Positions 29,006-39,356 are shown, counted from the first letter of the stretch. The stretch is DNA of 64,000 nt from Nocardia albiluteola (GCF_018860155.1 NZ_JAHKNI010000012.1:1-64000), one strand, 5' to 3'. The notes: a model not told the origin generated them from the sequence alone. A program made the numbers and translations.

Positions 29006-30764
29006 CGGTCTTGGCGTTATATCCACCGCCACAGCGCAATTCCATGCGGGGCTGACCTGTCTGACCGGTGAGACGGGCGCCGGCAAGACGATGGTGGTGA
29101 CCAGCCTGCACCTGCTCAGCGGCGCCCGCGCGGACGCCGGACGGGTGCGCCGCGGCGCCGCCCGGGCGGTGGTGGAGGGCCGGTTCACCGTCGAGGAGGT
29201 GCACGCCGGCGCCCGCGACGAGGTCGAGAAGGTGCTGGAATCGGCTGGGGCGCAACGCGACGACGACGGCAGCATCATCGCCGTGCGCACCGTCGGCAGC
29301 GACGGCCGCTCCCGCGCGCACCTGGGCGGGCGCGGCGTGCCCGCGGCGGTGCTGTCGGATTTCACCGCGCCGCTGCTGACCGTGCACGGCCAGAACGATC
29401 AGTTGCGGCTGCAGCGCCCCGATCAGCAGCTCGCGGCGCTGGATCAGTTCGCGGGCGAGTCGACCGCGGCGCTGCTGCGCAAGTACCGGCTGGCGCGGCG
29501 CACCTGGCTCGATGCCCGCAACGAGCTGCTCGAGCGCACCGCGCGCAGCCGGGAACTGGCGCTCGAGGCCGATCGGCTGAAGCACTCCCTGGACGAGATC
29601 GATTCCCTCGCACCGGAGCCCGGCGAGGACGAGCGAATCGTCGAGGAGGTGCGCAGGCTCTCGGATCTGGATTCGCTGCGCGAGGCCGCGACCGCCGCGC
29701 ACGATGCGCTGGCCGGTCCCGCCGATGCGCCCGGTGAGGGCTCGGGCGCGCTGGATCTGCTGGGCGTGGCGCGGGCGCGGCTGGAGTCGTCCGAGGACCG
29801 GGTGCTGTCCGAGCTTGCGCCGCGGCTGGGCGATGCGGTGTCGGTGGTGGTCGATCTGACCACCGAGCTCAGCACTTACCTGTCGGATCTGCCGTCGGAT
29901 CCGGGCGCGCTGGATTCGCTGCTCAACCGGCAGGCCGAATTGAAGACGCTGACAAGGAAATACGCGCCCGACATCGACGGCGTGCTGGCCTGGGCGCACG
30001 ACGCGCGCGGGCGCCTGGATTCGCTCGATGTCTCCGAGGATGCCTTGGCCGCACTGTCCGCCGAGGTCGAATCGGCCGCGGAACAGGTGCGCGAGGCGGC
30101 GCGCAAGCTCACCACCGCGCGCACCAAGGCCGCCAAGAAGTTGGCGGCGGCGGTGAGTTCGGAATTGGGCGGGCTGGCGATGGGCCGGGCGAAGCTCGAG
30201 GTGCAGGTGCGGCCGGTGCCCGCGAGCGCGCAGGATTCGGCGCCGATCATGCTGGGCGGCAGCGAGTTACACGCCGGATCCAGCGGCGTCGACGAGGCGG
30301 AGTTCCGGCTCTCGGCGCATTCGGGCGCGCAGTCGCTGCCGCTGAGCCGCAGCGCCTCGGGCGGTGAGCTGTCGCGGGTGATGCTGGCCCTCGAGGTCGT
30401 GCTCGCCAGCTCCGAGCACGGCAGCACCATGGTGTTCGACGAGGTCGACGCCGGTGTCGGCGGGCGGGCCGCGGTGGAGATCGGGCGGCGCCTCGCGCAG
30501 CTCGCGCGCACCCATCAGGTGATCGTGGTGACCCACCTGCCGCAGGTGGCCGCGTTCGCGGATACACATCTGGTGGTCGACAAGGTCGACGACGGCAAGG
30601 GCGTCAACAGCGGCGTGCGCACCCTGACCACCGAGGAGCGGGTCGTGGAGCTGGCCCGCATGCTGGCCGGTCTCGACGACACCGAGACCGGCCGCGCTCA
30701 TGCGGAGGAGTTGCTGGCGACCGCTCGCTCCGAGAAGGAGGCGGTCGCCCCGGCGGCTGGCTGA
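28983..30764 (+). CDS. recN: DNA repair ATPase RecN
   Basis: A 593-residue SMC-like protein: Walker A GETGAGKT at residue 29, two coiled arms, signature LSRSASGGELSRVMLALEV and Walker B MVFDEVDAGVGG, then VTHLPQVAAFAD. It acts at double-strand breaks. GTG 28983 (VLTEIRIDGLG) matches the usual RecN N-terminus; the frame opens 9 codons earlier. Confidence 0.93.
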   Translation: MLTEIRIDGLGVISTATAQFHAGLTCLTGETGAGKTMVVTSLHLLSGARADAGRVRRGAARAVVEGRFTVEEVHAGARDEVEKVLESAGAQRDDDGSIIAVRTVGSDGRSRAHLGGRGVPAAVLSDFTAPLLTVHGQNDQLRLQRPDQQLAALDQFAGESTAALLRKYRLARRTWLDARNELLERTARSRELALEADRLKHSLDEIDSLAPEPGEDERIVEEVRRLSDLDSLREAATAAHDALAGPADAPGEGSGALDLLGVARARLESSEDRVLSELAPRLGDAVSVVVDLTTELSTYLSDLPSDPGALDSLLNRQAELKTLTRKYAPDIDGVLAWAHDARGRLDSLDVSEDALAALSAEVESAAEQVREAARKLTTARTKAAKKLAAAVSSELGGLAMGRAKLEVQVRPVPASAQDSAPIMLGGSELHAGSSGVDEAEFRLSAHSGAQSLPLSRSASGGELSRVMLALEVVLASSEHGSTMVFDEVDAGVGGRAAVEIGRRLAQLARTHQVIVVTHLPQVAAFADTHLVVDKVDDGKGVNSGVRTLTTEERVVELARMLAGLDDTETGRAHAEELLATARSEKEAVAPAAG

Positions 30765-30771
30765 AGCGTGG

Positions 30772-31191
30772 TTATTTCACAGCCTTGCGGGCCGCGGCCA
30801 GGAACGGGTTGATCAGACCGCGCAGGGCCAGCTCGGTGAGCCGGTCCGGGACCGGGATCTTGGGCTCGGAGTCCATGCGGTAGGAGACCAGGGTGCCGCC
30901 GTCGGCGTCGGCGAAGGTGATGACGCCGATGTGGCGCTTCACCGGGGCGCCGGCCACGATCTTGTATGCCATGCGCTCACCGGGCACCAGTTCGGTGGTC
31001 TCCTCGGTGATCCCGACGCCGCCGAGGCCGACCAGGTAGCGCGCGCCCACGCCCGAACGCTCGGTGTCGCCGGGCTTGCGCAGGGTGAAGTTGATCGGCA
31101 GGTAGGCGTTGAGGCTGTCGCGTTCGGTGAAGAGCTTGTAGACGACGTCACGGGGCGCGGAAATCACCGTGTCGATGGTGGTGCTGGCCAT
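30772..31191 (-). CDS. SRPBCC-family lipid/ligand-binding-like protein
   Basis: A 139-residue START-like fold: MASTTIDTVISAPRDVVYKL start and a long C-terminal helix (LTELALRGLINPFLAAARKA). ATG 31191 has AAGGAGA 7 bases upstream. Members bind hydrophobic ligands; none is indicated here. It converges on recN with 7 bases between stops and interrupts the usual recN-steA neighbourhood. Confidence 0.85.
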   Translation of the reverse strand: MASTTIDTVISAPRDVVYKLFTERDSLNAYLPINFTLRKPGDTERSGVGARYLVGLGGVGITEETTELVPGERMAYKIVAGAPVKRHIGVITFADADGGTLVSYRMDSEPKIPVPDRLTELALRGLINPFLAAARKAVK

Positions 31192-31401
31192 GGTCGAGTC
31201 TCCTTCTGGGCGGGCCGAGCGAGAACAAGTTCCTGTGACTGGTAGTCGCATCAATGTGCCGTCGGCACAGCATAGCGGTAGGCCGTCGGCGCCTGTTCTG
31301 TCCGATGTGCGAACCGTCACCCTGCCGACCGTAAGGAATGTGACAGATCATGCGGCGCGCCTCCAGCAAAGGTTGAGAGTTCGGGTTAACCATCGGATGC
31401 C

Positions 31402-32613
31402 ATGAGGATGCTGGCGCTGTTGTCGAGGACCAACGAAACGCTGCCGGGGCTGACGGGCATGGCCCGGGTCGATCGCAACACCCGGCGCCTCCTCAAGCGC
31501 GTGGGCCCCGGCGATATTGTGCTACTCGACGAGATGGACCTGGATCGGCTCACCGCCGACCGGCTCGTCGCGGCGGGCGTGGCGGCGGTGGTCAACGTCT
31601 CCCCGTCGATCTCCGGGCGCTATCCCAACCTCGGGCCGGAGGTGCTGGTGGCCAACGGAATCCTGCTGCTGGACGCCGTGTCCAACGATGCCTTCGCCAA
31701 GATCAAGGACGGTGCCAAGGTCCGCGTCTGCGCGGGCGTCGTCTATGCCGACCGGCTCACCAAGAAGGAGCCCGAGGTCCTGGTGGAGGGCATCGAGCTC
31801 ACCGAGGCGACCATCGCCGAACGCATGATCGCGGCCAGAAAGGGACTCTCCGATCATCTGGAGGCCTTCGCGGGCAATACGGTCGAATTCATCCGCACCG
31901 AAAGTGCGCTGCTCATAGATGGTTTCGGGGTGCCGGAGCTGGAATTGACCATGCGCAACCGGCATGTCGTCGTGGTGGCCGATGGGCCCGAGCACGACGA
32001 CGGGCTACGGGGGCTCAAGCCGTTCATCAAGGAGTACGCGCCGATCCTGATCGGGGTCGGGCGCGGCGCGGACACGCTGACCAGGCGCGGGTACCGGCCC
32101 GATCTGATCGTCGGGGATCCGGAGGAGATCACCGCGACCACCCTCAAGTCCGGCGCCGAGGTGATCCTGCCCGCGGACACCGACGGACACGCCAAGGGCC
32201 TCGAGCGCATTCAGGATCTGGGCATCGGCGCGACGACATTCCCGTCCTCGGGGTCCGCGGCCGATCTGGCCCTGCTGCTGGCCGATCACCACGGCGCGGC
32301 GCTGATCATCACCTGCGGTGCGGCGGCGTCGCTGGACGACTTCTTCGATCGCGGCCGCCGCGAGTCCAATGCGGCCACCTTCCTCACCCGGCTCAAGACC
32401 GCGCCCAAGCTGATGGATGCCACGGCGGTCGCGACGCTGTACGGGCACCGGTCCTCCGGGTGGGCCGTGGCGCTGGTGGTGCTGGCCGCCCTCGTCGCAC
32501 TGAGCGTCGCGGTGCTCGCCACGCATTCCGGTGGCGCGGCGCTGGATTGGGCATTCGTCGCCTGGCACCACGCCAAGGGCTGGGTGCATCAGCTGCTGAA
32601 CAGGCAACAATAA
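31402..32613 (+). CDS. steA: Cytokinetic ring-associated protein SteA (Rv1697-like)
   Basis: A 403-residue protein. A thiamin-pyrophosphokinase-like region lies around residues 180-330 (GVGRGADTLTRRGYRPDLIV and GDPEEI), and the C-terminus has one membrane segment (VALVVLAALVALSVAVLAT) with a short tail. In Corynebacteriales SteA works with SteB in cell separation through the peptidoglycan hydrolase RipA. The next gene is the SteB partner, 10 bases downstream. Confidence 0.88.
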   Translation: MRMLALLSRTNETLPGLTGMARVDRNTRRLLKRVGPGDIVLLDEMDLDRLTADRLVAAGVAAVVNVSPSISGRYPNLGPEVLVANGILLLDAVSNDAFAKIKDGAKVRVCAGVVYADRLTKKEPEVLVEGIELTEATIAERMIAARKGLSDHLEAFAGNTVEFIRTESALLIDGFGVPELELTMRNRHVVVVADGPEHDDGLRGLKPFIKEYAPILIGVGRGADTLTRRGYRPDLIVGDPEEITATTLKSGAEVILPADTDGHAKGLERIQDLGIGATTFPSSGSAADLALLLADHHGAALIITCGAAASLDDFFDRGRRESNAATFLTRLKTAPKLMDATAVATLYGHRSSGWAVALVVLAALVALSVAVLATHSGGAALDWAFVAWHHAKGWVHQLLNRQQ

Positions 32614-32623
32614 AGGGGGACAA

Positions 32624-33553
32624 TTGATTTCGCTACGCCAGCATGCCGTTTCGGTCGCCGGGATCTTCCTCGCTCTGGCCATCGGACTGGTGCTCGGCGC
32701 GCATTCGGGTGTGCTGGGTTCGTTGCGTCCGGGGCATCGCGATATGCAGCCGAGGGTGGATGCCCTGACCGCGCAGAACGCCCGGCTGACCGGTCAGCTG
32801 GCCGCGTCCGACGCATTTCTGTCCGGCGCGGAGGCGCGGCTGCTGGGCGGTGCCCTGGCCGGCCACAGTGTGCTGGTGTTCAGTACCCCGGACGCCGACG
32901 GTGCGGATGTCGACGCGGTGAGCAAGGCGCTCACGGCCGCGGGTGCGACGGTGAACGGCGTGATAGCCCTGGCGAACCCGTTCGTGGATTCCGGCCAGGG
33001 CGACCGGCTGCGCACGGCGGTGACGAACATGATCCCCGCCGGGGCGCAGCTACAGACCGAGTCGCTCGATCAGGGCAGCATGTCCGGGGACCTGCTGGGT
33101 GTGGCGCTGCTCACCGATCCGGGCGACGGCCACGAGCGCGCCACGCCCCAGGAGCGCGGGCTGATCCTGGACACGCTGCGCAGCGGTGGTTTCCTGAACT
33201 ACACCCAGGTGCGTCCGGCGCAGCTGGCGGTCGTGGTGACCGGCGAGGGAGCCGAGGCCGCGGAGAACGATCAGGGCTCGATCATCGCCCGGTTCGCAGC
33301 CGGGCTGCGGGGACGCGGCGTGGGCACGGTGCTGGCGGGCAGGGCCGGATCCGCGGAGGGTGCCGGTCCGATCGCGGCCGTGCGCTCGGACGACAAGTTG
33401 AACGCCGCGGTCACCACCGTCGATAATGTCGATCATGAAATCGGCAGGGTGACAACGGCTCTCGGGCTGAGTGAGCAGTTGAAGGGTGTGACCGGCCGAT
33501 ACGGCACGGGCGCGAAGGCGAACTCGCTGACCGTGGCCGCGATGCCCAGCTAG
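32624..33553 (+). CDS. steB: SteB/MctB-like membrane-anchored protein (Rv1698-like)
   Basis: A 309-residue protein with an N-terminal membrane anchor (residues ~7-30), a coiled segment (MQPRVDALTAQNARLTGQL) and an extracytoplasmic domain. Rv1698 has been described as the copper-related channel MctB, while the corynebacterial homolog SteB acts with SteA in cell division; the steA neighbour favours the latter role. The start is a TTG at 32624, 3 bases after GGGGGA, with no nearby ATG. Confidence 0.85.
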   Translation: MISLRQHAVSVAGIFLALAIGLVLGAHSGVLGSLRPGHRDMQPRVDALTAQNARLTGQLAASDAFLSGAEARLLGGALAGHSVLVFSTPDADGADVDAVSKALTAAGATVNGVIALANPFVDSGQGDRLRTAVTNMIPAGAQLQTESLDQGSMSGDLLGVALLTDPGDGHERATPQERGLILDTLRSGGFLNYTQVRPAQLAVVVTGEGAEAAENDQGSIIARFAAGLRGRGVGTVLAGRAGSAEGAGPIAAVRSDDKLNAAVTTVDNVDHEIGRVTTALGLSEQLKGVTGRYGTGAKANSLTVAAMPS

Positions 33554-33769
33554 TGCGGCGCGGGCTGCGTGATCGCCACCACAAACAACCGGATGGCCGC
33601 CTGACGGCGTTGACGTAACTTTAGGTACCAGATACATTTCGTTGCGAATCAGTTGCTGAAATCTGTCTGGGCCCGCGGTTACCCTGTCCGGCCGCCCATC
33701 GGCCCGGCGGTGGGAACGGTTCGGTCCGAACCCTCTCCCCGCCGGTCCTGACTAGGAGGTTCGGCCGGG

Positions 33770-36700
33770 ATGTCCGGTATTCCGCAGTCCGTGCGCGCTG
33801 TCGCGATCGGCTACGGACTGCTCGTAGCGGTGCTATTGCCAGCCGCCGCGTTCTGGCGCGGTGACGGCGGGGTGAGCTGCTGGCTCGTGCTGGCGACGGT
33901 GAGCGTGGTCGTGATCGGGCTCGGCCCCTGGCTGCGCGGGTCGCCGCGGCCGCGGCTGTGGGGGCGCGCCGCGCAGCTCAGCGCCATCGGGGTGGTGGCG
34001 GTGGCGCTGTATCGCATGGTCGACACGCAGGCGCATCCGCCGAACCCGATCGGATTCGCGCTGCTGGATGCGGTGCCCTATCTCTGCGCGGTGGCGATCG
34101 CGCTGATGCTGCTGCCGGGCCGGGCCGGGCGCGGGGCGTGGTTCGGCGACCTGGATCCGCTGATCCTGTTTCTCACCCTTTTCATCGTCGTCGGGACGCT
34201 GGCGCTGCTGCTGTCCACGCCACGGCACCAGTCGCCCGCCGAGACCGCGGTGCTGATCACGTATGTGGTGTTCGACGTGCTGATCGTCGCGATCCTCGGC
34301 ATGCATCTGCGGCGGGACCGCGACCGGCTGGGCGCCCAGGGGAACCTGGTGTTCGGCGGGGTGATGCTGCTGATGGTCGCCGCGGTCGGCATCGGCGCCA
34401 CCGACGTGCGCGGCTACCACATTCCGCTGCGCCCGCTGCACGCCGCGTGGCTGGCGGGGCTGGTGCTGGTCGCGGCGGCCGCGCTGGTGCCGGCCCCCGC
34501 CGCGCTCACCGCTGACCCGGCGCAACGCCGGATCCACCGGCCCACCGGCACGGTGATCGTCATCCTGCTGGTTGGTCCGGCCCTCGAGCTGGTGGATCCA
34601 GGGTTCACGAATGTGGTCACCCTGCTGCTGGTCGTGGTCGTCGGCCTGCTGCTGACCGAGACCCGCCAGCGGATCGACAACGAACGCACGATCCGCCACG
34701 CGGCGGCGGCCCTGGCGGCAGCGCCGGACGTGCCGGACATTCTGTCGGTCACCCTGACCGCGGCGGTCCGCTGCGGCGACCGGCTCGATCGCATCGTGCT
34801 CTGCGCGGACGGGCCCGGCGGACTGCGGATGGTGTCCAGCGATCCCGCCGACGAGCACCGCGCCGGCGGGCCGGACGGAATGCGGCCCGCCGAGGCGATC
34901 GCTCTCGTCTTCGGCGACACCGGCCACACCATGGTGTATGCGCCGGTGGCGCCCGGTGAGGCCGCGCCGGTTGTGCTCGGCGTGGCCGGGGAGGACGGGG
35001 CGCCGCCACGCGCACGGGGCCTGCTGGAGCTGCTGGTCGCGCAGGCCGGTCAGGCCGTGCAGCGGGTGGCGGTGACCGACGAGCTGACCCGCCGGGCCGG
35101 CGAGGAGTACTTCCGGACATTGGTCGCCAATGCCTCCGACATGATCCTGACCGTCGATGCGGACGGCGGGATCGGCTATGTCAGCCCCGGCGCCCACATC
35201 CTGACCGCCGGAAGCGAGGCGGGCTCGGTCGATCTGGTTCAGGCGCTGGGGCCGGGCAATGCGCGCGAGGTCCGGGAGCTGTTGCGCACCGAGGCGGGCC
35301 ACGGGGGCACCGGCGCTCCGTTGCATTGGCACCTGGCGGTCGGGCAGGCCACGCTGGAGGCCGACGTCCGGATCGCCGATCTGCGGGCGGACCCGCGGGT
35401 GGGTGCGCTGGTGGTGACCATGCGCGATGTCACCTCCCAGGCCCGCCTGTACCGCGAACTGCACCGCCTGGCCTTCCACGACGACCTGACGGGCCTGGGC
35501 ACCCGGGCCGGTTTCGCGCAGCGGTATGCCGACGCCGCCACGGGCCCCGCTGCCGCGCCGCTGGTGCTGGCCGTCGACATCGACGGATTCACCGAACTCA
35601 ACCAGCTGCACGGGCGCGCGGCCGGAGACCGGGTGCTGGTGGCGGTCGCCGAGCGCCTGGCCCGGGTGCGCGGATATGCGGCGCGGGTGAGCGGGGGCCG
35701 GTTCGCGCTGCTGGTCGACCCGCGCACGCCCGATGACGACGACGATGCCCCCGGCATACCGGACTGGGATGCGGATGCCGAGGCGCGGCTGCTGCACGAA
35801 ACCCTGTCCGGCCCACTGGATTTGGACAGTACGCGGATCTCGGTGACGGTGAACGTCGGTGCCGCCACCACCGTGGGGGTCCTGGACGCGGACGAGGCCC
35901 TGGAACATGCCGGGCTCGCCGAGGCCGAGGCGCGCCAGGATCGCCACCGCCGTTGGCGCGCATACGATCCCGCGATGCTCGCGGCGGTGCGTGAGCACGA
36001 CGAACTGCGCCGGGACCTGGCCGCTGCGATCGCCGAGGACAGGCTGAGCGTGCACTATCAGCCGTTCGTCGATCTGCACACCGGCCGGGTCGTCGGCTTC
36101 GAGGCCCTGGCTCGCTGGGAGCACCCCGAGCGCGGTTCGCTCATGCCCGGGGATTTCATCCCGCTGGCAGAGGACACCGGGCTGATCGGCCCGCTGGGCA
36201 ACTGGATTCTGCGCCGTGCGGTCCGCGATACCGCGGGGCTGCGCTTCCTGCCCGGCGGGGATCGAATTCACGTGTCGGTCAACATCTCCGCGCAGCAGCT
36301 GGCCGATCCGCGGTTCGTGGACGAGGTGTCCGCCAGCCTGCGCACGACGGGGCTGCCGCCCGGCGCGCTGGGCCTCGAGGTGGTGGAGAACTCGGTGCTC
36401 GACCACGACGGCGATGTCGCGGTACTGCGGGAATTGCGCGCCCTGGGCATCATGCTCGCGATCGATGACTTCGGCACCGGGCATTCCGCGCTGAGCTACC
36501 TGCTCGGCCTGCCGTTCCAGGCCCTGAAGATCGACAGGTCCTTTGTTACCGCGATCGACGGCGATCCGCGGCGGATGGGCCTGGTGCGCGCCATCGTCGC
36601 GATTGCCGACTCGCTCGGGCTGACGGTGATCGCGGAGGGAATCGAGACCGCGGCCGATCGTGCCGTGCTCGCCGACGCGGGGTGCCGGTTCGGGCAGGGC

Positions 36701-36775
36701 TTCCTGTTTTCGCAGCCGGTTCCGCTGGCGGACGCGAGGGAGCTGCTGGGACGAACGTGGCCGAGCGAATGCTGA
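33770..36775 (+). CDS. Membrane c-di-GMP protein: PAS, degenerate GGDEF, intact EAL
   Basis: A 1001-residue protein. About ten hydrophobic segments occupy residues 9-300, then a GAF-like region, a PAS domain from about 444, a GGDEF-fold domain from 565, and an EAL domain from about 750. The cyclase signature is SGGRF at about 641 instead of GGDEF, so synthesis is unlikely. The EAL domain keeps EALARW, NISAQQL, DDFGTGHSAL and VIAEGIET, so phosphodiesterase activity is expected. It probably breaks down c-di-GMP in response to a membrane or PAS signal. It is an insertion between steB and pyrG relative to M. tuberculosis, with its own 216-base upstream region in which I see no gene. Confidence 0.9.
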   Translation: MSGIPQSVRAVAIGYGLLVAVLLPAAAFWRGDGGVSCWLVLATVSVVVIGLGPWLRGSPRPRLWGRAAQLSAIGVVAVALYRMVDTQAHPPNPIGFALLDAVPYLCAVAIALMLLPGRAGRGAWFGDLDPLILFLTLFIVVGTLALLLSTPRHQSPAETAVLITYVVFDVLIVAILGMHLRRDRDRLGAQGNLVFGGVMLLMVAAVGIGATDVRGYHIPLRPLHAAWLAGLVLVAAAALVPAPAALTADPAQRRIHRPTGTVIVILLVGPALELVDPGFTNVVTLLLVVVVGLLLTETRQRIDNERTIRHAAAALAAAPDVPDILSVTLTAAVRCGDRLDRIVLCADGPGGLRMVSSDPADEHRAGGPDGMRPAEAIALVFGDTGHTMVYAPVAPGEAAPVVLGVAGEDGAPPRARGLLELLVAQAGQAVQRVAVTDELTRRAGEEYFRTLVANASDMILTVDADGGIGYVSPGAHILTAGSEAGSVDLVQALGPGNAREVRELLRTEAGHGGTGAPLHWHLAVGQATLEADVRIADLRADPRVGALVVTMRDVTSQARLYRELHRLAFHDDLTGLGTRAGFAQRYADAATGPAAAPLVLAVDIDGFTELNQLHGRAAGDRVLVAVAERLARVRGYAARVSGGRFALLVDPRTPDDDDDAPGIPDWDADAEARLLHETLSGPLDLDSTRISVTVNVGAATTVGVLDADEALEHAGLAEAEARQDRHRRWRAYDPAMLAAVREHDELRRDLAAAIAEDRLSVHYQPFVDLHTGRVVGFEALARWEHPERGSLMPGDFIPLAEDTGLIGPLGNWILRRAVRDTAGLRFLPGGDRIHVSVNISAQQLADPRFVDEVSASLRTTGLPPGALGLEVVENSVLDHDGDVAVLRELRALGIMLAIDDFGTGHSALSYLLGLPFQALKIDRSFVTAIDGDPRRMGLVRAIVAIADSLGLTVIAEGIETAADRAVLADAGCRFGQGFLFSQPVPLADARELLGRTWPSEC

Positions 36776-36905
36776 ATGATTGCCCGAGGGGCTGGTGGTG
36801 TCACAGCAACCGATGGGGTTGATGTGACATATGTGTTCAGCGATCGCTCCGCAACCGCGCGTGCCGTTCGATTCGGTGCCGATTTCCGTGTTAACGTGAA
36901 GACCC

Positions 36906-38633
36906 GTGGGTCAATCACGGATTCCGGCGCGAACGGCTACCAAGCACATCTTCGTCAGTGGTGGCGTCGCCTCCTCTCTGGGTAAGGGCCTGACGGCCTC
37001 CAGCCTCGGTCAGTTGCTCACCGCGCGCGGTCTGCGCGTGACGATGCAGAAACTCGATCCCTATCTGAATGTCGATCCCGGCACCATGAACCCGTTCCAG
37101 CACGGCGAGGTGTTCGTGACCGAGGACGGCGCCGAGACCGATCTCGACGTCGGCCACTACGAGCGGTTCCTGGACCGCGAACTGTCCCAGGACGCGAATG
37201 TCACCACCGGACAGGTCTATTCGTCGGTGATCGCCAAGGAGCGGCGCGGGGAATACCTCGGCGACACCGTCCAGGTGATCCCGCACATCACCGACGAGAT
37301 CAAGTCGCGCATCCTGGCGATGGCGGCGCCCGACCGCGACGGCAACGCCCCCGACGTGGTGATCACCGAGATCGGCGGCACCGTGGGCGATATCGAATCG
37401 CAGCCGTTCCTGGAGGCCGCGCGGCAGATCCGGCACGAGGTGGGCCGCGACCACTGCTTCTTCCTGCACGTGACGCTGGTCCCGTACCTGGCGCCGTCGG
37501 GCGAGCTGAAGACCAAGCCGACCCAGCATTCGGTTGCGGCACTGCGCAATATCGGCATCCAGCCCGACGCGCTGATCCTGCGCTGCGACCGGGACGTGCC
37601 GCAGCCGCTGAAGAACAAGATCGCTCTGATGTGTGACGTCGAGGTGGACGCCTGCATCTCCACCCCCGACGCGCCGTCGATCTACGACATCCCGCGGGTG
37701 CTGCACCGCGAGGGCCTGGACGCCTACGTGGTGCGCCGGCTCGGGCTGCCGTTCCGCGACGTGGACTGGACGGTGTGGGGTGATCTGCTCGATCGGGTGC
37801 ACAACCCGCGTGAGCAGGTGACCGTCGCGCTGGTGGGCAAGTACGTGGATCTGCCCGACGCCTATCTGTCGGTGACCGAGGCGCTGCGCGCGGGCGGATT
37901 CGCCGCCAAGGCCAAGGTGAACATCCGCTGGGTGCAGTCCGACGAGTGCGAGAGCGCCGCGGGCGCGCAGGCGCACCTGACCGATGTGGACGCGGTGCTC
38001 ATTCCGGGTGGTTTCGGCATCCGCGGCATCGAGGGCAAGGTCGGCGCGATCCGCTACGCCCGCACCCGCGGCATCCCGCTGCTGGGCCTGTGTCTGGGCC
38101 TGCAGTGCGTGGTCATCGAGGCGGCGCGTTCGGTCGGGCTCGAGGACGCCAATTCGGCCGAATTCGAGCCGGACACACGGCATCCCGTCATCTCCACGAT
38201 GGCTGATCAGGAGCAGGCCGTGGCCGGCGAGGCCGACCTCGGCGGCACCATGCGGCTGGGCGCGTATCCGGCGCTGCTGGAACAGGGTTCGGTCGTCGCG
38301 CACGCGTACGGCGCCACCGAGGTGTCCGAGCGGCACCGGCACCGCTACGAGGTGAACAACGCCTACCGCGCCAAGATCGCCGAGAGCGGGCTGAAATTCA
38401 GCGGCACCTCGCCCGACGGGCACCTGGTCGAATTCGTCGAGCTGCCCGCGGACAAGCACCCGTTCTTCGTGGCGACCCAGGCGCATCCGGAACTCAAGAG
38501 CCGACCCACCCGCCCGCATCCGCTGTTCGCGGCGCTGATTCAGGCCGCGCTGAAATACAAGGCGGCGGAACGGCTTCCGATGGACGTGGACGGCGACGTC
38601 GAGCTGGACGAGGACGAGCGCGTCGCGCCCTGA
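36906..38633 (+). CDS. pyrG: CTP synthase
   Basis: A 575-residue enzyme. The synthase domain begins TKHIFVSGGVASSLGKGLTA. The glutaminase domain has the oxyanion loop PGGFGIRG, nucleophile Cys in LLGLCLGLQC and the His-x-Glu pair in QAHPELKS. It converts UTP and glutamine to CTP. The GTG start at 36906 gives the normal N-terminus; a short acidic tail follows the catalytic core. Confidence 0.95.
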   Translation: MGQSRIPARTATKHIFVSGGVASSLGKGLTASSLGQLLTARGLRVTMQKLDPYLNVDPGTMNPFQHGEVFVTEDGAETDLDVGHYERFLDRELSQDANVTTGQVYSSVIAKERRGEYLGDTVQVIPHITDEIKSRILAMAAPDRDGNAPDVVITEIGGTVGDIESQPFLEAARQIRHEVGRDHCFFLHVTLVPYLAPSGELKTKPTQHSVAALRNIGIQPDALILRCDRDVPQPLKNKIALMCDVEVDACISTPDAPSIYDIPRVLHREGLDAYVVRRLGLPFRDVDWTVWGDLLDRVHNPREQVTVALVGKYVDLPDAYLSVTEALRAGGFAAKAKVNIRWVQSDECESAAGAQAHLTDVDAVLIPGGFGIRGIEGKVGAIRYARTRGIPLLGLCLGLQCVVIEAARSVGLEDANSAEFEPDTRHPVISTMADQEQAVAGEADLGGTMRLGAYPALLEQGSVVAHAYGATEVSERHRHRYEVNNAYRAKIAESGLKFSGTSPDGHLVEFVELPADKHPFFVATQAHPELKSRPTRPHPLFAALIQAALKYKAAERLPMDVDGDVELDEDERVAP

Positions 38634-38703
38634 GTCGCGGATGACCGGTACTGTTGTGGGCCGAGCGTGCCGACGAAGCGGCCGAGTGAACGGTGGGAAC
38701 GAC

Positions 38704-39348
38704 ATGAGTGAGCCCGGAACGCATGAATTCCGGACGATATCCAGCCGCATCGTCTATTCGGGCGCGATCGTGGCGTTGCGGCTGGATCAGGTCGAGATGC
38801 CGGGCGGGCGGATCGCCGAACGCGAGGTGATCGAGCATCACGGCGCCGTCGCGGTCACCGCGGTGGACGCCGATGGCAATGTGGTGCTGATCAACCAGTA
38901 CCGGCACCCGCTCGGGCGCCGCCTGCTGGAACTGCCCGCGGGGCTCCTGGACGAGCCGGGCGAGGATCCGCTCGACGCGGCCCGGCGTGAACTGGCCGAG
39001 GAGACCGGTCTGGCCGCGCACAGCTGGTCGGTGCTGGTCGACGTCGCGCTGTCGCCGGGCTTCACCGACGAGGCGCTGCGCGTGTATCTGGCCACCGACC
39101 TCTACGAAACCGACCGCCCCGAGCCGGAATTGGAGGAGGCGGACCTGCAGATCGTCCGGATGCCGGTCGCCGAGGCGGTCCGCGCGGCGCTGTCGGGCGA
39201 GATCGTCAACGCGACCGCCGTGGCGGGCGTGCTGGCGTTGTCCACCGCCCGCGGGGGCGATGTCGAGCTGCGTCCGGCCGATGCCCCCTGGCCCGGCATG
39301 CCCACCGCCTTCCTCGACCGCAAGGCGGGCCGGCCGCACACCCCGTGA
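38704..39348 (+). CDS. Nudix hydrolase, ADP-ribose pyrophosphatase type (Rv1700-like)
   Basis: A 214-residue Nudix enzyme. The box runs from ELPAGLLDEPGED to ARRELAEETGL with the catalytic REL-EE-G residues intact; one extra residue lies between the first Gly and Glu. ATG 38704 is chosen because the 21 codons before it are atypical. It follows pyrG as in mycobacteria. Confidence 0.9.
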   Translation: MSEPGTHEFRTISSRIVYSGAIVALRLDQVEMPGGRIAEREVIEHHGAVAVTAVDADGNVVLINQYRHPLGRRLLELPAGLLDEPGEDPLDAARRELAEETGLAAHSWSVLVDVALSPGFTDEALRVYLATDLYETDRPEPELEEADLQIVRMPVAEAVRAALSGEIVNATAVAGVLALSTARGGDVELRPADAPWPGMPTAFLDRKAGRPHTP

Positions 39349-39356
39349 CTCCGGGT

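Noticed and set aside
33833..36484. An 883-codon minus-strand frame opposite the c-di-GMP gene
   Set aside because: Antisense shadow rich in Gln/His/Arg, no domain, and the plus strand has intact PAS and EAL motifs.
36915..38750. A 611-codon minus-strand frame opposite pyrG
   Set aside because: Antisense shadow of a highly conserved housekeeping gene.
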